Shown: positions 16,408 to 25,388, counted from the first letter of the stretch. The stretch is 37,463 nt of DNA from Pseudomonadota bacterium (GCA_039815145.1 JBCBZW010000042.1:1-37463), one strand, 5' to 3'. The notes: a model not told the origin generated them from the letters alone. Program-made: numbers and translations.

Positions 16408-17201
16408 GCGTCGCCACGCCCATGGCTCTGGTGCTCGAGGGGGTCAGCGCGTCGATCGGTGATCGTGAGGTGTTGCGATCGATCGATCTGCGCATCTCCC
16501 AGGGCGAGCTTGTGGTTCTGTTAGGTTCCAACGGTGCAGGCAAGACCAGCCTGATGCGCTGCGCGCTCGGCTTGGCGCCGATCAGTGCGGGTGTCGCCTC
16601 AATCGGTGATGCGCCAGCCAATCGCTTGTCACCGGTGGAGCGCGCCCAGCGCGTCTCCTACCTGCCGCAGAGCCGCTCGCTGGCGTGGCCGGTCCGAGTG
16701 ATCGATGTGGTCTCCCTGGGACGCTACGCCTACGGGGCGACGCCCGGCCGGCTCGGTGACGACGATCGCCGAGCCGTGCACGATGCGCTGACCGCTTGCC
16801 ACCTGAGCGATTTCGCCCACCGCCGCGCCGATGCCCTGTCCGGGGGCGAGCTGGCGCGGGTGCATCTGGCGCGCGCCCTCGCCGCCGAGGCGCCGCTGCT
16901 GGTGGCGGACGAGCCCGTGGCGGCGCTCGATCCGCGCTACCAGTTCGATGTGATGCACGGGCTGCAGCGCTACGTACGCGAGGGCGGCGGCGGCGCGCTG
17001 GTCGTGTTGCACGACTTCGCCCTGGCGGCCCGCTTCGCCGATCGCCTGGTGTGGCTGCAGGACGGGCGGATCGTGGCCGACGGTCCACCGCGGGTCACCT
17101 TGACGCCGCAGCGCCTACGCGATGTCTTCGCCATCGAGGGGCGTGTGAGCGAGGACCCGGACGGCCTCACAGTGCGCATCGTCGACGCGTTGGCTCCCTA
17201 G
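16404..17201 (+). CDS. btuD: Cobalamin ABC transporter ATP-binding protein
   Basis: This 265-residue ATPase starts at the ATG overlapping the btuC stop, with AGGGGGAG just upstream. Walker A is GSNGAGKT at residues 41-48. The Q-loop region lies in YLPQSRSLAWP, the signature motif is LSGGELARVHLARAL, Walker B is LLVADEP, and the switch His is in VVLHDFALAARF. It powers the BtuC pore. The frame is open far upstream through btuC, but only the start at 16404 gives a sensible N-terminus. Related ABC ATPases serve siderophore importers (FecE, FhuC); the cobalamin assignment rests on the riboswitch and on cobQ immediately downstream. Confidence 0.93.
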   Translation: MSVATPMALVLEGVSASIGDREVLRSIDLRISQGELVVLLGSNGAGKTSLMRCALGLAPISAGVASIGDAPANRLSPVERAQRVSYLPQSRSLAWPVRVIDVVSLGRYAYGATPGRLGDDDRRAVHDALTACHLSDFAHRRADALSGGELARVHLARALAAEAPLLVADEPVAALDPRYQFDVMHGLQRYVREGGGGALVVLHDFALAARFADRLVWLQDGRIVADGPPRVTLTPQRLRDVFAIEGRVSEDPDGLTVRIVDALAP

Positions 17202-17210
17202 CATTCAGCC

Positions 17211-18725
17211 ATGTCCACCCGCGCCATCATGATTCAGGGCACCGGCTCCAACGTCGGCAAGTCGGTGATCGTGGCCGGCCTCTGCCGGGTCGCCAAGCGC
17301 CGAGGCCTGAGCGTGGCGCCGTTCAAGGCGCAGAACATGTCCAACAACGCGGCCGTCTGTGCCGATGGCGGTGAGATCGGTCGGGCGCAGGCGCTCCAGG
17401 CCCGCGCTTGCGGCATCTCGCCGAGCGTTCATCACAATCCGGTGCTGATCAAACCCGAGAGCGACTGCGGCGCGCGCTTGATCGTGCGCGGACAGGTGGC
17501 CGGGCAGTTGCAGGCGAGCGCCTACCGCGAGCGGCGCGAGCACTTGCTGCAAGCGGTGCTCGGCAGCTTCGCCGAGCTGGCCACTCGCCACGAGCTGATC
17601 ATCGTCGAAGGGGCTGGCAGTCCGGCGGAGGTCAACCTGCGCGCGGGCGACATCGCCAACATGGGCTTTGCGACCGCCGCCCAGGTGCCGGTGGTCATGC
17701 TGGCCGACATCGATCGCGGCGGCGTTATCGCCTCGCTGGTGGGCACGCAAGCGGTGCTGGCCGCTGACGACGCAGCCATGATCCGGGCCTTCCTCATCAA
17801 CCGCTTTCGCGGTGATCGCGCTCTGTTCGACGATGGTCTCACCTTCATCCGCGAGCGAACGGGATGGGCCAGCCTCGGCGTGATCCCCTGGCTCGATTGC
17901 GTGGCACGTCTGCCCGCGGAGGACGCGATGGACCTCCAGTCGCCGCCGGCGGTGCCTGGGTTGGCGGCTGCGCCCGGCCTCGAGCCCCTGCGCATCGCCG
18001 TGCCGCTGACCTCGCGCATCGCCAACGTGGACGACCTCGATCCCCTGCGGGCGGAGCCTAACGTTTCGGTTGAGTGGGTGGCGCCGGGCCGTGCGCTGCC
18101 GGCGCAGACCGATGTGGTGCTCTTGCTCGGAACGAAATCGACCCTCGCGGACATGCGCATGCTGCACGAGCAGGGGTGGGCCGAGCAGATTCGCCTTCAC
18201 GCGCAGCGGGGCGGCTGGGTCACGGGCATTTGCGGTGGCTTGCAGATGCTGGGTGGGCGAATCGTCGATGAGGCGGGCGTAGACGGCGATCCGGGGGGAA
18301 TCGAGGGGCTGGGTCTGCTGCCGTTCGTGACGCGGATGGCGAAGGAAAAGCAGGTGCGCCAGGCGCAGGGCCAGTGCCTGCGCAGCGGCGCGCCGGTGAC
18401 GGGTTACGAGATTCACTCGGGGGTCAGGGTAGGGCAGAGGAGCGGCGATCCCTTGCTTAGGCTGAACGGTGTCCTCGAGGGTGAGCGCAGTGGCGATGGG
18501 CGGGTGGAGGGCACCTACCTGCACGGCATGTTTCACGGCGACGAGTTCCGCCGGGCATGGTTGGAGACCCGCCGGGCGGGGGCCGGATCGGCCTTGGCCT
18601 TCGACGCCAGCGTGGAGGCGGCGCTCGACGAGTTGGCGGATGCCTTGGAGCGGCATGTCGATGTTCGTGCACTGTTTTCCCTGGCGCAGCCTGTGCCCGA
18701 GGACGTTGGTCAGCCCGTCGCGTAG
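17211..18725 (+). CDS. cobQ: Adenosylcobyric acid (cobyrate) synthase
   Basis: This 504-residue enzyme, of typical CobQ length, catalyses ATP- and glutamine-dependent amidation of the b, d, e and g carboxylates of adenosylcobyrinic acid a,c-diamide. The N-terminal dethiobiotin-synthase-like ATPase domain has the P-loop GTGSNVGKS at about residues 10-18 and the family stretch PFKAQNMSNNA. The C-terminal class I glutamine amidotransferase domain has its nucleophile C341 in GICGGLQMLGG and the catalytic His H438 in TYLHGMFH. The gene starts 9 bases after the btuD stop without a strong ribosome-binding site, so it is probably translated by coupling within the riboswitch-controlled operon. No other corrinoid synthesis genes lie in the window, consistent with salvage or with a scattered pathway. 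Confidence 0.95.
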   Translation: MSTRAIMIQGTGSNVGKSVIVAGLCRVAKRRGLSVAPFKAQNMSNNAAVCADGGEIGRAQALQARACGISPSVHHNPVLIKPESDCGARLIVRGQVAGQLQASAYRERREHLLQAVLGSFAELATRHELIIVEGAGSPAEVNLRAGDIANMGFATAAQVPVVMLADIDRGGVIASLVGTQAVLAADDAAMIRAFLINRFRGDRALFDDGLTFIRERTGWASLGVIPWLDCVARLPAEDAMDLQSPPAVPGLAAAPGLEPLRIAVPLTSRIANVDDLDPLRAEPNVSVEWVAPGRALPAQTDVVLLLGTKSTLADMRMLHEQGWAEQIRLHAQRGGWVTGICGGLQMLGGRIVDEAGVDGDPGGIEGLGLLPFVTRMAKEKQVRQAQGQCLRSGAPVTGYEIHSGVRVGQRSGDPLLRLNGVLEGERSGDGRVEGTYLHGMFHGDEFRRAWLETRRAGAGSALAFDASVEAALDELADALERHVDVRALFSLAQPVPEDVGQPVA

Positions 18726-18769
18726 GACGGCCAAGAGGTCGGAAACGCTAGCGGGTCGGTTGCTGCGCC

Positions 18770-18787
18770 CCTGCCGATCTTGGCAGG
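18770..18787 (+). other. Hairpin after cobQ, possible end of the cobalamin operon
   Basis: CCTGCC (18770-18775) and GGCAGG (18782-18787) form a perfect 6-bp stem with a 6-base loop, 45 bases past the cobQ stop. No T-tract follows, so termination strength is doubtful. It separates cobQ from the small lipoprotein-like gene. Confidence 0.3.
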
Positions 18788-18816
18788 CTCGTGCAGGCGT
18801 CGAGCGAACAGGAAGG

Positions 18817-19152
18817 ATGAGGATGCGACAGCTTCGAGTGATGCTCACCACCTTGGTCGTGCTTACGGGCGGTGCCGCCTGCAGCAGCGTCCACACCTAC
18901 AGCGGCACCGTCGTCGACGGGTCGGGCGTGCCGATCGAGCGCGTGCGGGTGGAGGTGATGCGCCAGGCGCCCAGGCCCTTCTCCGAGCCGAAGCGTCTCA
19001 CCACCACGACAGCCGATGATGACGGACGTTTCTCCATCGAGGTGCCTCGTCGCTCGACCTACCTACTGATCGGTGGCTGGGAGGTCGACGCGGCGGAAGC
19101 GGCCGGCGGCGAGTACCCGCAGATCGCCCTGCCGGGATCGGAGGACGATTAG
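18817..19152 (+). CDS. Small secreted protein with a carboxypeptidase-regulatory-like domain
   Basis: The 111-residue product (109 if the ATG at 18823 is used; GGAAGGA fits that start slightly better) has an N-terminal hydrophobic signal ending GGAAC-SS, a weak lipobox, so it may be a lipoprotein. Residues of about 28-90 fit the beta-sandwich pattern of carboxypeptidase regulatory or transthyretin-like domains: YSGTVVDGSGVPIERVRVEV, then TTTTADDDGRFSIEVP. Such domains usually stabilise or present surface proteins. A tail rich in Asp and Glu follows. It lies just after cobQ in the same direction, but nothing links it to cobalamin. Function unknown. Confidence 0.72.
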   Translation: MRMRQLRVMLTTLVVLTGGAACSSVHTYSGTVVDGSGVPIERVRVEVMRQAPRPFSEPKRLTTTTADDDGRFSIEVPRRSTYLLIGGWEVDAAEAAGGEYPQIALPGSEDD

Positions 19153-19218
19153 CCGTCGCGTATGTCGTGCGTTCGCCCCGCGTGCCTAATGAAAATCCAA
19201 GGTAGTACGCAGGGGTAA

Positions 19219-19303
19219 ACGCCTTGGCGTGGGATCCGAATCCCAATCTCTCAACATAACGATCGGTTCTTGGGAAGTGTGTCCCGCGTCGATGACCGAT
19301 CGT
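19219..19303 (+). other. Structured intergenic segment with three consecutive hairpins
   Basis: Three stems lie side by side: ACGCC/GGCGT (19219-19230, 2-base loop); TGGGAT/ATCCCA (19230-19245, CCGA loop); and ACGATCGGT/ACCGATCGT (19259-19267 with 19295-19303), a 9-bp perfect pairing that encloses an inner GGGA/TCCC stem (19272-19285). They lie 123-207 bases before the start of the propeller-GGDEF gene. The density of perfect pairing in 85 bases suggests a structured RNA leader or a multi-site operator. I could not match it to a known riboswitch; the GEMM cyclic-di-GMP core is not recognisable. A TACAAT hexamer at 19380-19385 is a possible -10 downstream of it. Confidence 0.45.
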
Positions 19304-19425
19304 CGGATGGGTCACAAATTCCTGACCTTGACAGGGCAAAGCGTGGCTCGCGCCACCGCATGGGCGCGATCGTGGTGGCTACAATCCAGGGCTCCGATCG
19401 GCCTCTCCGCTGAAGGAACCAGCCC

Positions 19426-22400
19426 TTGCCTTTGACCGGGTCCCTGCCACGTTTTGCGAGTTCGTGCGCCTTGCGGCCGCGGCGTTGTCACGCTGCGCTG
19501 TTGGCGCTGCTCGGCGCATTGCTACTCCCCGCGGCTGTCCATGCCCTGGACCCGGACAAGCAGATCCACCACTACTTCACGGACACCTGGGGCTTGCAGG
19601 ACGGGCTGCCGCAGACCCAGGTCACGGCCCTGGCCCAGGGCGAGCGCGGTTACCTCTGGGTGGGCACGCGTGGTGGCTTGGCGCGCTTCGATGGTGTGCG
19701 CTTTCGCAGCTTCACCCCGCAGTCGGCGCCCGAGCTCACGGGGGCGATCATCCGTGATCTCCACCGGGATCGTCGCGGTCGCCTGTGGGTGGCCACGTAC
19801 CGGGGCGTGTCGGTTTACCACGATCAGACCTTTCGGGCGCTTCACCTAACACTTCCGAATGCCAGCGAGAGCGTCGCCTTCGACGCGCGCGAGATCGCCG
19901 AGCGGGACGACGGCACGCTGCTGGTGGCGACCGATCTCGGGTTGCTGCGCACGGCGGGAGAGCAGCTGCAGCCTTGGAGTGAGGCCAGGGAACCCGTGCA
20001 CGCGGTGATGACCCGCGGCGCCGAGGTGTGGGTCGGTGGCGTCGGCCGGGTCTGGCGGGTGGATGGCGATGCGCCCGCCGCAGCGACGCCGCCCCTACCG
20101 CAGGCTTTCGCCACCGCTACGGTCTCGAGACTGCGCCACTACGAAGGGGCGGTTTGGGCGGGCACCAACCGCGGCGTCCTCCGCCTGGACGGCGGCGAGT
20201 GGCGCCAGGTCTTCGGCGCCGAGCGGGCGATCACCAATCCGGTGACGGCGATGCACGTGGATGGCGACGGCATGCTCTGGGTGGCCACGGACGAGCATCT
20301 GTTGCGCTTCTTCCAGGGCGCCCTCGTCGCAGACTCCCCGGGCGCGCCCACCTACCCGGCCATTCGCGCGTTCACTGAGGATCACGAAGGCAGCCTGTGG
20401 CTGGGGGATCACACCCTGAGCGTCGTCCGCGTGCGCAACGGGCTGACCAAGCGCTTCAGCGAGCGCCACGGGTTGGTGGAGCGCGGCATCTGGTCCGTCG
20501 CCGCCGATCCGCGTCGCAGCGATGCCCTGTGGGTGGGCGCCCTGCAGGGCCTCTACCACTTCGCCGACGATCGCTACGAACTGATCGCTGCGCCTCAAGC
20601 GCTACCGCACCCGGAGATCTACACGCTGTTCCCCGAGGACGAGCGGGTGTGGCTGGGCACCAACGGGGGTGGTGTCGCGGTGCTGCAAGCGGGCGAGGTG
20701 AGCATTCCCGGAGGCACGCAGTACCTGGTCGACGCGAAGATCAGCGGCATTCTCCGCGACCCTGAGGGGCCCTTGTGGATTGCCAGTAGCAAGGGCGTTT
20801 GTTCCTACGTGGGGACGGAGCTCTCATGCTACGGGCGCGAGGCGGGCCTGCCGAATCCCTCGGTGCGTGTGGTGCACCTGTCTGGGCGCGGTGAACTCCT
20901 GGTGGGGTCTCAGCAGGGGTTGTTCCAGCTGAGTGATGGGCGCTTCGAGCAGGTTGCGGGCGAGCTGATCCCGCTCAGCGAGGACATCACCTCCATCAGC
21001 GAACTGACCGACGGCACCCTGGTCGTCGGGTCACTCTCCTCTCACGTCTACCTGCGCCGCGAGGGCGAGTGGTACCGCTACGGCATGGAGGACGGACTGC
21101 CGGAGCTTACGCCGTTCTTCGCTGCTCGGGATCAGTCGCGTTTTCTGTGGCTGGCGGGCCTGCGCGGTCTGTATCGCATCCCCTTCGCCCAGTTCTCCGC
21201 CTACGAGCGCGGCGCCATCACCAGCCTTCAAGGTCAGATGCTCCTCACCGAGCGCGGTGATGTGCTCGGCTCGGACAAGGCCTACTGTTGCAACGGCGCG
21301 GGGCGTGCCAAGGGCGTGTTCGGCGACGGCGTGCTCTGGCTGCCCACCCGCGACGGGGTCATCGCCGTGGACAGCGAGCGCGTGCAAAGCAACCCGCACC
21401 AGCCCGAGGTGGTGGTGGAGCAGGTCGATGCGGGCGAGGGCTGGCAGGATTTCTCCCGGGCCGGCGCCGTGGTGCTCGCACCCGGTAATCGCAACCTATC
21501 GCTGCGCTTCACCGGCTTGAGCTTCGCGTCACCTCAGAGCGTTCGCTTCCGCTACCGCATGCGAGGCTTCGACAGCGAGTGGCGGCGCCCTGGGGATAAG
21601 GCACTGCGCACGGCCTTCTACACCAACCTGCCGCCGGGGCGCTACACCTTCGAGGTGACGGCAGCCAACAACGCGGGGGTGTGGAGAGAGCAGCCGGCCG
21701 CCGTCGAGGTGCACGTGCTGCCGCAGTTCTATGAGACCAGATGGTTCCGGGCCTCCCTGGTGTTTGCCGTGCTCGGCTTGATCTGGCTCGGGTTCCGCCT
21801 GCTGCTGGAGGGCCAGCGACGCCAGCGTGCCCGCCTGCGGGCCTTGGTGCAGGCGCGCACCCAGGAACTGCAGGAGGCCAACCGTCACCTGCGCGAATAC
21901 AGCCGGCGCTTGGAGAGCGCCTCGAGCACCGATCCCCTGACGGGCCTGTGGAATCGCCGTTACCTCGACGATCAGCTGCCCATCGATCTGTCCGTGCTGG
22001 AGCGCAAGCTGCAGGCCACGGGAGACAGCGAGCTGGTCACCGTGTTCGCGTTGGTAGACCTCGATCACTTCAAGGCCTTGAACGACCAGCACGGCCACGG
22101 TGCCGGCGACCAGGTGTTGCGTGAGTTCGCCGCCCTGGTGAGTGCGTTGGTGCGCGAGAGTGACTACGTCGTGCGCTGGGGCGGGGAGGAGTTTGTGATC
22201 GTGCTGCGCGACGTGTTGCCCGGCGATGCCCAGCGCACCCTGCAACGGCTGTGTCAGGCGGTGGCCGATCATCCCTTCGATCTGCTGAGCCACGGCGATG
22301 AGCCCTTGCGCGTCACCTGCTCGATCGGCTTCGCGTGCTATCCGTTCATGCCCCTCGCTGAGAACACTTTCACCTGGGAGCGTACGATCGAGGTGGCAGA

Positions 22401-22593
22401 TGTCGCCCTCTATATGGCCAAGCACGCCGGGCGCAACCGGGTGCACGGGTTGCTCGCGGGCGATGAGGCTTCAGCAGCTAACGTGACTGTCAAGCAGGTG
22501 CGGGCACAAACCGACGCCCTGATCCAGGGCGGCGTCCTACGCCACGTCGAGCTTGGTGCGCCAGAGCGTTCGTCAACGGAGCGTAATCACTAG
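19426..22593 (+). CDS. Beta-propeller / Y_Y_Y / GGDEF membrane sensor diguanylate cyclase
   Basis: This is a 1055-residue protein. The start is a TTG at 19426, 7 bases after GAAGGAA; the next ATG would fall behind the signal peptide, so TTG is preferred. A signal sequence ends near AVHALDP. Residues of about 45-680 carry repeated two-component-regulator-propeller motifs (DGLPQTQVTALAQGERGYLWVGT, REGEWYRYGMEDGLP and many WVGT/WLG repeats). A Y_Y_Y domain follows (RFRYRMRGFDSEW, NLPPGRYTFEV), then one membrane helix near 780, a coiled coil and a GGDEF domain. Its active motif GGEEF is at 919-923, with an RESD inhibitory site five residues earlier. The architecture senses a periplasmic ligand, often a polysaccharide or its products in related hybrid sensors, and makes cyclic-di-GMP inside. 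Confidence 0.93.
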   Translation: MPLTGSLPRFASSCALRPRRCHAALLALLGALLLPAAVHALDPDKQIHHYFTDTWGLQDGLPQTQVTALAQGERGYLWVGTRGGLARFDGVRFRSFTPQSAPELTGAIIRDLHRDRRGRLWVATYRGVSVYHDQTFRALHLTLPNASESVAFDAREIAERDDGTLLVATDLGLLRTAGEQLQPWSEAREPVHAVMTRGAEVWVGGVGRVWRVDGDAPAAATPPLPQAFATATVSRLRHYEGAVWAGTNRGVLRLDGGEWRQVFGAERAITNPVTAMHVDGDGMLWVATDEHLLRFFQGALVADSPGAPTYPAIRAFTEDHEGSLWLGDHTLSVVRVRNGLTKRFSERHGLVERGIWSVAADPRRSDALWVGALQGLYHFADDRYELIAAPQALPHPEIYTLFPEDERVWLGTNGGGVAVLQAGEVSIPGGTQYLVDAKISGILRDPEGPLWIASSKGVCSYVGTELSCYGREAGLPNPSVRVVHLSGRGELLVGSQQGLFQLSDGRFEQVAGELIPLSEDITSISELTDGTLVVGSLSSHVYLRREGEWYRYGMEDGLPELTPFFAARDQSRFLWLAGLRGLYRIPFAQFSAYERGAITSLQGQMLLTERGDVLGSDKAYCCNGAGRAKGVFGDGVLWLPTRDGVIAVDSERVQSNPHQPEVVVEQVDAGEGWQDFSRAGAVVLAPGNRNLSLRFTGLSFASPQSVRFRYRMRGFDSEWRRPGDKALRTAFYTNLPPGRYTFEVTAANNAGVWREQPAAVEVHVLPQFYETRWFRASLVFAVLGLIWLGFRLLLEGQRRQRARLRALVQARTQELQEANRHLREYSRRLESASSTDPLTGLWNRRYLDDQLPIDLSVLERKLQATGDSELVTVFALVDLDHFKALNDQHGHGAGDQVLREFAALVSALVRESDYVVRWGGEEFVIVLRDVLPGDAQRTLQRLCQAVADHPFDLLSHGDEPLRVTCSIGFACYPFMPLAENTFTWERTIEVADVALYMAKHAGRNRVHGLLAGDEASAANVTVKQVRAQTDALIQGGVLRHVELGAPERSSTERNH

Positions 22594-22601
22594 CTCTGGC
22601 C

Positions 22602-23051
22602 CTAGCCGTGCTGCGCCAGGAGGCGATCCAGGGCGTTGGCGAAGGCTTGCTTCTCGCGTTGGCCGAACGCGCTCGGGCCTCCCCCCATCTCCACCCCGCT
22701 CGAGCGCATCGTATCCATGAAGTCACGCATGTTGAGGGCGGCGCGTACGTTCTCGCGCGTGTAGAGCTCGCCGCGGGGGTTGAGGGCCTGGGCCTGCTTG
22801 TCGATGGTCTCGGCGGCGAGGGGGATGTCGGCGGTGATCACCAGGTCCCCGGCGTTCACGCGGCGCACGATTTCGTGATCGGCGGCATCGAACCCCTTAG
22901 GCACCTGCAGCATGGTGACGTTCGCTGCGCGCGGGACGCTGAGCGCCTGGTTGGCGACGAGCGTCAGCGGCACACCCGTGCGCGCGGCGGCCCGGAACAG
23001 GATCTCCTTGATGACCCCAGGGCATGCGTCGGCATCAACCCAGATGTGCAT
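22602..23051 (-). CDS. YaiI/YqxD family protein (UPF0178, DUF188)
   Basis: This 149-residue protein starts at the ATG at 23051, where [11 protein letters not shown] gives the family's characteristic N-terminus. Other family blocks are VTLVANQ-like [11 protein letters not shown], then the DAADHEIV and [12 protein letters not shown] segments, and [20 protein letters not shown] near the end. The DADAC and ADIPLA motifs resemble PIN-like acidic active sites, and a nuclease-like fold has been proposed for the family, but its biochemical role is not established. The longer frame upstream is Arg/Ser-rich and lacks homology. Its stop lies 8 bases from the stop of the convergent GGDEF gene. Confidence 0.9.
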   Translation of the reverse strand: MHIWVDADACPGVIKEILFRAAARTGVPLTLVANQALSVPRAANVTMLQVPKGFDAADHEIVRRVNAGDLVITADIPLAAETIDKQAQALNPRGELYTRENVRAALNMRDFMDTMRSSGVEMGGGPSAFGQREKQAFANALDRLLAQHG

Positions 23052-23190
23052 GGCGGCGTCTCGTAGATGCGGCTGGTGATCGCGCATTGTACCCGTAAGC
23101 GCTGCCCAGCTTTGCCGCGATCGAGCGCGCTGGGTACCCTGACCACTGCATGCGCTGGCAGCGGGATAGCCGGCACGCACGGAGGGACGA

Positions 23191-24267
23191 ATGAGCGGAC
23201 CGCGCAAACGCACGGTGATCACGCAGGCGGGGCGGGCCTTGCTCGCCGGCAAGCGCGCATGGCGCACGTGGCGCAAGGAAAACCCCAACGCGCCAACGCC
23301 TGATCTTCGGCAGTTACCGCTCACGGGGCGCGATCTGAGCAGCCTCGATCTCACCGCCGTGGACCTGCGCGGTGCGGATCTCTCCCAGTCCAACCTGCGC
23401 CGTACGCGGCTGGAGGGCGCAAATCTCGATGGTTGTCGGGCGCGCTTCACCCGGTTCAGCGAGGCGCGCTTCGCCGACGCCACCTTGCGCAAGGCGGACC
23501 TGCGCGCCTCGAGCCTGCGTCGGGCGGACCTGCGTCGAGCGGACTTCACCAAGGCTGTCATGCGCTTTACGAGCATGGCGGGGGCGAACGTGGACGAGGC
23601 GATCTTCGCCGAGGCCGAGGTCTACGGCGTTGGCGCCTGGGCCCTGCGCGGGGAGCCATCGAATCAGCGCGGCCTCATCATTCGCGAGCGAGAAGGTGAG
23701 GTGGCGACCACCGTGGATGATCTCGAGACGGCCCAGTACCTGTTTCTGCTGCGCGAGAACCGCAAGATCGCCGATGTGATCAACACGGCCAGCCACCGCA
23801 CTATCCTGCTGCTGGGGCGGTTCACCGGGCCCAACGCCCACGTGTTGCAGGGCCTTCGCGATCACCTGCTGGAGCGCAACTTCGTGCCGGTGGTGTTCGA
23901 TTTTGCCCAGCCGATCGGCCGAGACCTAACGGAGACGATCACTGGCCTGGCGCACATGGCCTGCTTCGTGATCGCCGATCTCACGGGTGCGCGCAGCGTG
24001 CCGCAGGAGCTCAGCCACATCGTGCCGTTCCTGCCGTCTGTGCCGGTGATTCCCCTGCTCGCGAAGGGGCAGCCGCTGTACTCCATGTTCGAGCACTTCC
24101 GGCGCTACCCCTGGGTGTACGAGCCGGTGGAGTACGACGATCTGGAGCACCTGCTCCAGATCGCCGAGAAACAGATCATCAGCGTGGGCTTCCACGCCGC
24201 CATGCGCGCCCGTGGGGTGAGTGGCGCGCGCCTGCCTCGGCCCGCGCCGCGCTCGAGGCGTCGCTGA
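23191..24267 (+). CDS. Pentapeptide-repeat protein with a TIR-like C-terminal domain
   Basis: This is a 358-residue cytoplasmic protein with a basic N-terminus. Residues of about 45-140 are pentapeptide repeats of the A(D/N)Lxx type ([20 protein letters not shown] and following), which fold as a square beta-helix. A linker (about 150-200: [27 protein letters not shown]) leads to a Rossmann-like domain at about 205-335. Its elements are RTILLLGRF, a helix, [27 protein letters not shown], then SVPQEL and VPVIPLL. The strand order and the Glu after SVPQ recall TIR-like domains, whose Glu can be catalytic for NAD cleavage; this is inference. I have a general memory that pentapeptide proteins with this C-terminus occur in several bacteria. 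No antiphage partner genes are adjacent. It diverges from the YaiI gene. Confidence 0.82.
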   Translation: MSGPRKRTVITQAGRALLAGKRAWRTWRKENPNAPTPDLRQLPLTGRDLSSLDLTAVDLRGADLSQSNLRRTRLEGANLDGCRARFTRFSEARFADATLRKADLRASSLRRADLRRADFTKAVMRFTSMAGANVDEAIFAEAEVYGVGAWALRGEPSNQRGLIIREREGEVATTVDDLETAQYLFLLRENRKIADVINTASHRTILLLGRFTGPNAHVLQGLRDHLLERNFVPVVFDFAQPIGRDLTETITGLAHMACFVIADLTGARSVPQELSHIVPFLPSVPVIPLLAKGQPLYSMFEHFRRYPWVYEPVEYDDLEHLLQIAEKQIISVGFHAAMRARGVSGARLPRPAPRSRRR

Positions 24268-24273
24268 GGCGGC

Positions 24274-25221
24274 TCAGCTCCCCGCCGAGACCAGGCCGCC
24301 GCCGCCGGTGGTCATGGGCAACCAGCTGTAGATCTGCAGGCCGGGCTTCACCCGCGCATGCTCCTGAGCGTTGTAGCAGCGCTTCTTCGCCAGGCGCGAG
24401 CCGAGCTCCGAGTTGTCCACGCAGATCGTCTTCGGAATGCGCTTGTTGTTGGAGTAGTGCAGGGAGGAGCTGAGCACGGTCATGTTCTTCGGCTCACCGT
24501 CGACCTCGCCGGGGATGAAGCGCGACGCTTCTACGGACTCGTGGGCCTTGTCCATGAGCATGTCCTTATCGCCGGTCAGGGGGTTGGCGCGGCTACGGGC
24601 GTTGGTGGGTGCGCCCGTATCGTCCACGTCCACGTAGACCACCAGGCGGAAGGCGCCATCGTCCACGCATGCTTCGCGCGGCTCGCGCCCGTTGGCGCAG
24701 GCATCCGTGTCGAGCATGCGCTCGTACCAGGTCTCTCGACTGGTCAGGATCTCCTGGGGGGCGATGTAGTTGTCGCCATGTTCCTTGGAGTACAGGCCGA
24801 GGTTCGGGTAGGCCTTGGTCTCGCAGCGGTCGCCCACGCAGCGAACCCTCACGCGCACGCTCATGACCACGTCGACCGGCTTGCCGTTCTCCTCGGCAGG
24901 CTTGAACTTGGCGCGGCGCAGGCCCGCGTAGGTGGCGCCGAGCACGCTCTCGGAGGTGCTCCCCTTGGCGCCCTCCGCGAGGCCGCACTTGGAACCGGCG
25001 GCCTTGCCCTTGCTGGTGACCAGGACCTGACAGTTGATCGAGGCCACGCCGTTGGCCCATCTCATGTTCTTAGGTCGCTCCACCACGCTACTCAGCGGGA
25101 TCTTGCCCCCGTCGGGCAGCGCCGGTGAGTAGGACGCGTGAGCGGTCGAGCCGAGCGCGAGCGCGGCGACAAGCGTTGAAATGAGGGGCGCTGCCAGGCG
25201 GCGGGCGGTGGATAGCTTCAT
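24274..25221 (-). CDS. Secreted protein with two TonB-C-like domains, Cys-rich
   Basis: I chose the ATG at 25221 because GGAGGA lies 9 bases upstream and the product then begins with a clean signal peptide ending STAHA (about residue 29); total length is 315. Two similar segments are visible. One is at about 45-125 (VASINCQVLVTSKGKAAGSKC, ATYAGLRRAKFKPAEENGKPV). The other is at about 190-265 (AFRLVVYVDVDDTGAPTNAR, AHESVEASRFIPGEVDGEPK). Each resembles the C-terminal domain of TonB-like energy transducers, with the x-F-x-P-(A/G)-x-x-x-G-x-P motif. The N-terminal membrane anchor and Pro-rich stretch of real TonB are missing, so the protein is probably soluble in the periplasm. About ten Cys residues suggest disulfides. 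Function unknown. It is convergent with the pentapeptide gene, 6 bases apart. Confidence 0.75.
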   Translation of the reverse strand: MKLSTARRLAAPLISTLVAALALGSTAHASYSPALPDGGKIPLSSVVERPKNMRWANGVASINCQVLVTSKGKAAGSKCGLAEGAKGSTSESVLGATYAGLRRAKFKPAEENGKPVDVVMSVRVRVRCVGDRCETKAYPNLGLYSKEHGDNYIAPQEILTSRETWYERMLDTDACANGREPREACVDDGAFRLVVYVDVDDTGAPTNARSRANPLTGDKDMLMDKAHESVEASRFIPGEVDGEPKNMTVLSSSLHYSNNKRIPKTICVDNSELGSRLAKKRCYNAQEHARVKPGLQIYSWLPMTTGGGGLVSAGS

Positions 25222-25340
25222 TGGGGAGACTCCTCCGTGTTGAGCTGTTGCGACGGCACAACGTTTGGTCCGATTCTTTACCGATCGGCTTGCCAGAGGT
25301 GAGCTTACACCGTTCGCGGATTGGCAGCATTTCATTTAAT

Positions 25341-25350
25341 TTGCGCGCAA
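25341..25350. promoter_or_regulatory. 10-bp perfect palindrome between divergent secreted-protein genes
   Basis: TTGCGCGCAA is its own reverse complement and sits in an AT-richer gap, 38 bases before the downstream start at 25389 and about 120 bases before the start of the minus-strand gene. It could be a regulator site for one or both genes. No matching promoter hexamers were firmly identified. Confidence 0.3.
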
Positions 25351-25388
25351 ACACATATGGCTGTGGCGTGTCGGAGGGAGGCGTATCG

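Noticed and set aside
19200-19425. Cyclic-di-GMP (GEMM) riboswitch before the propeller-GGDEF gene
   Set aside because: A short ACGCAGGGGTAAAC stretch faintly recalls the GEMM core, but the conserved GGACGCAAAGCC-type second half and the tetraloop-receptor arrangement are missing. Only an unclassified structured segment is claimed.
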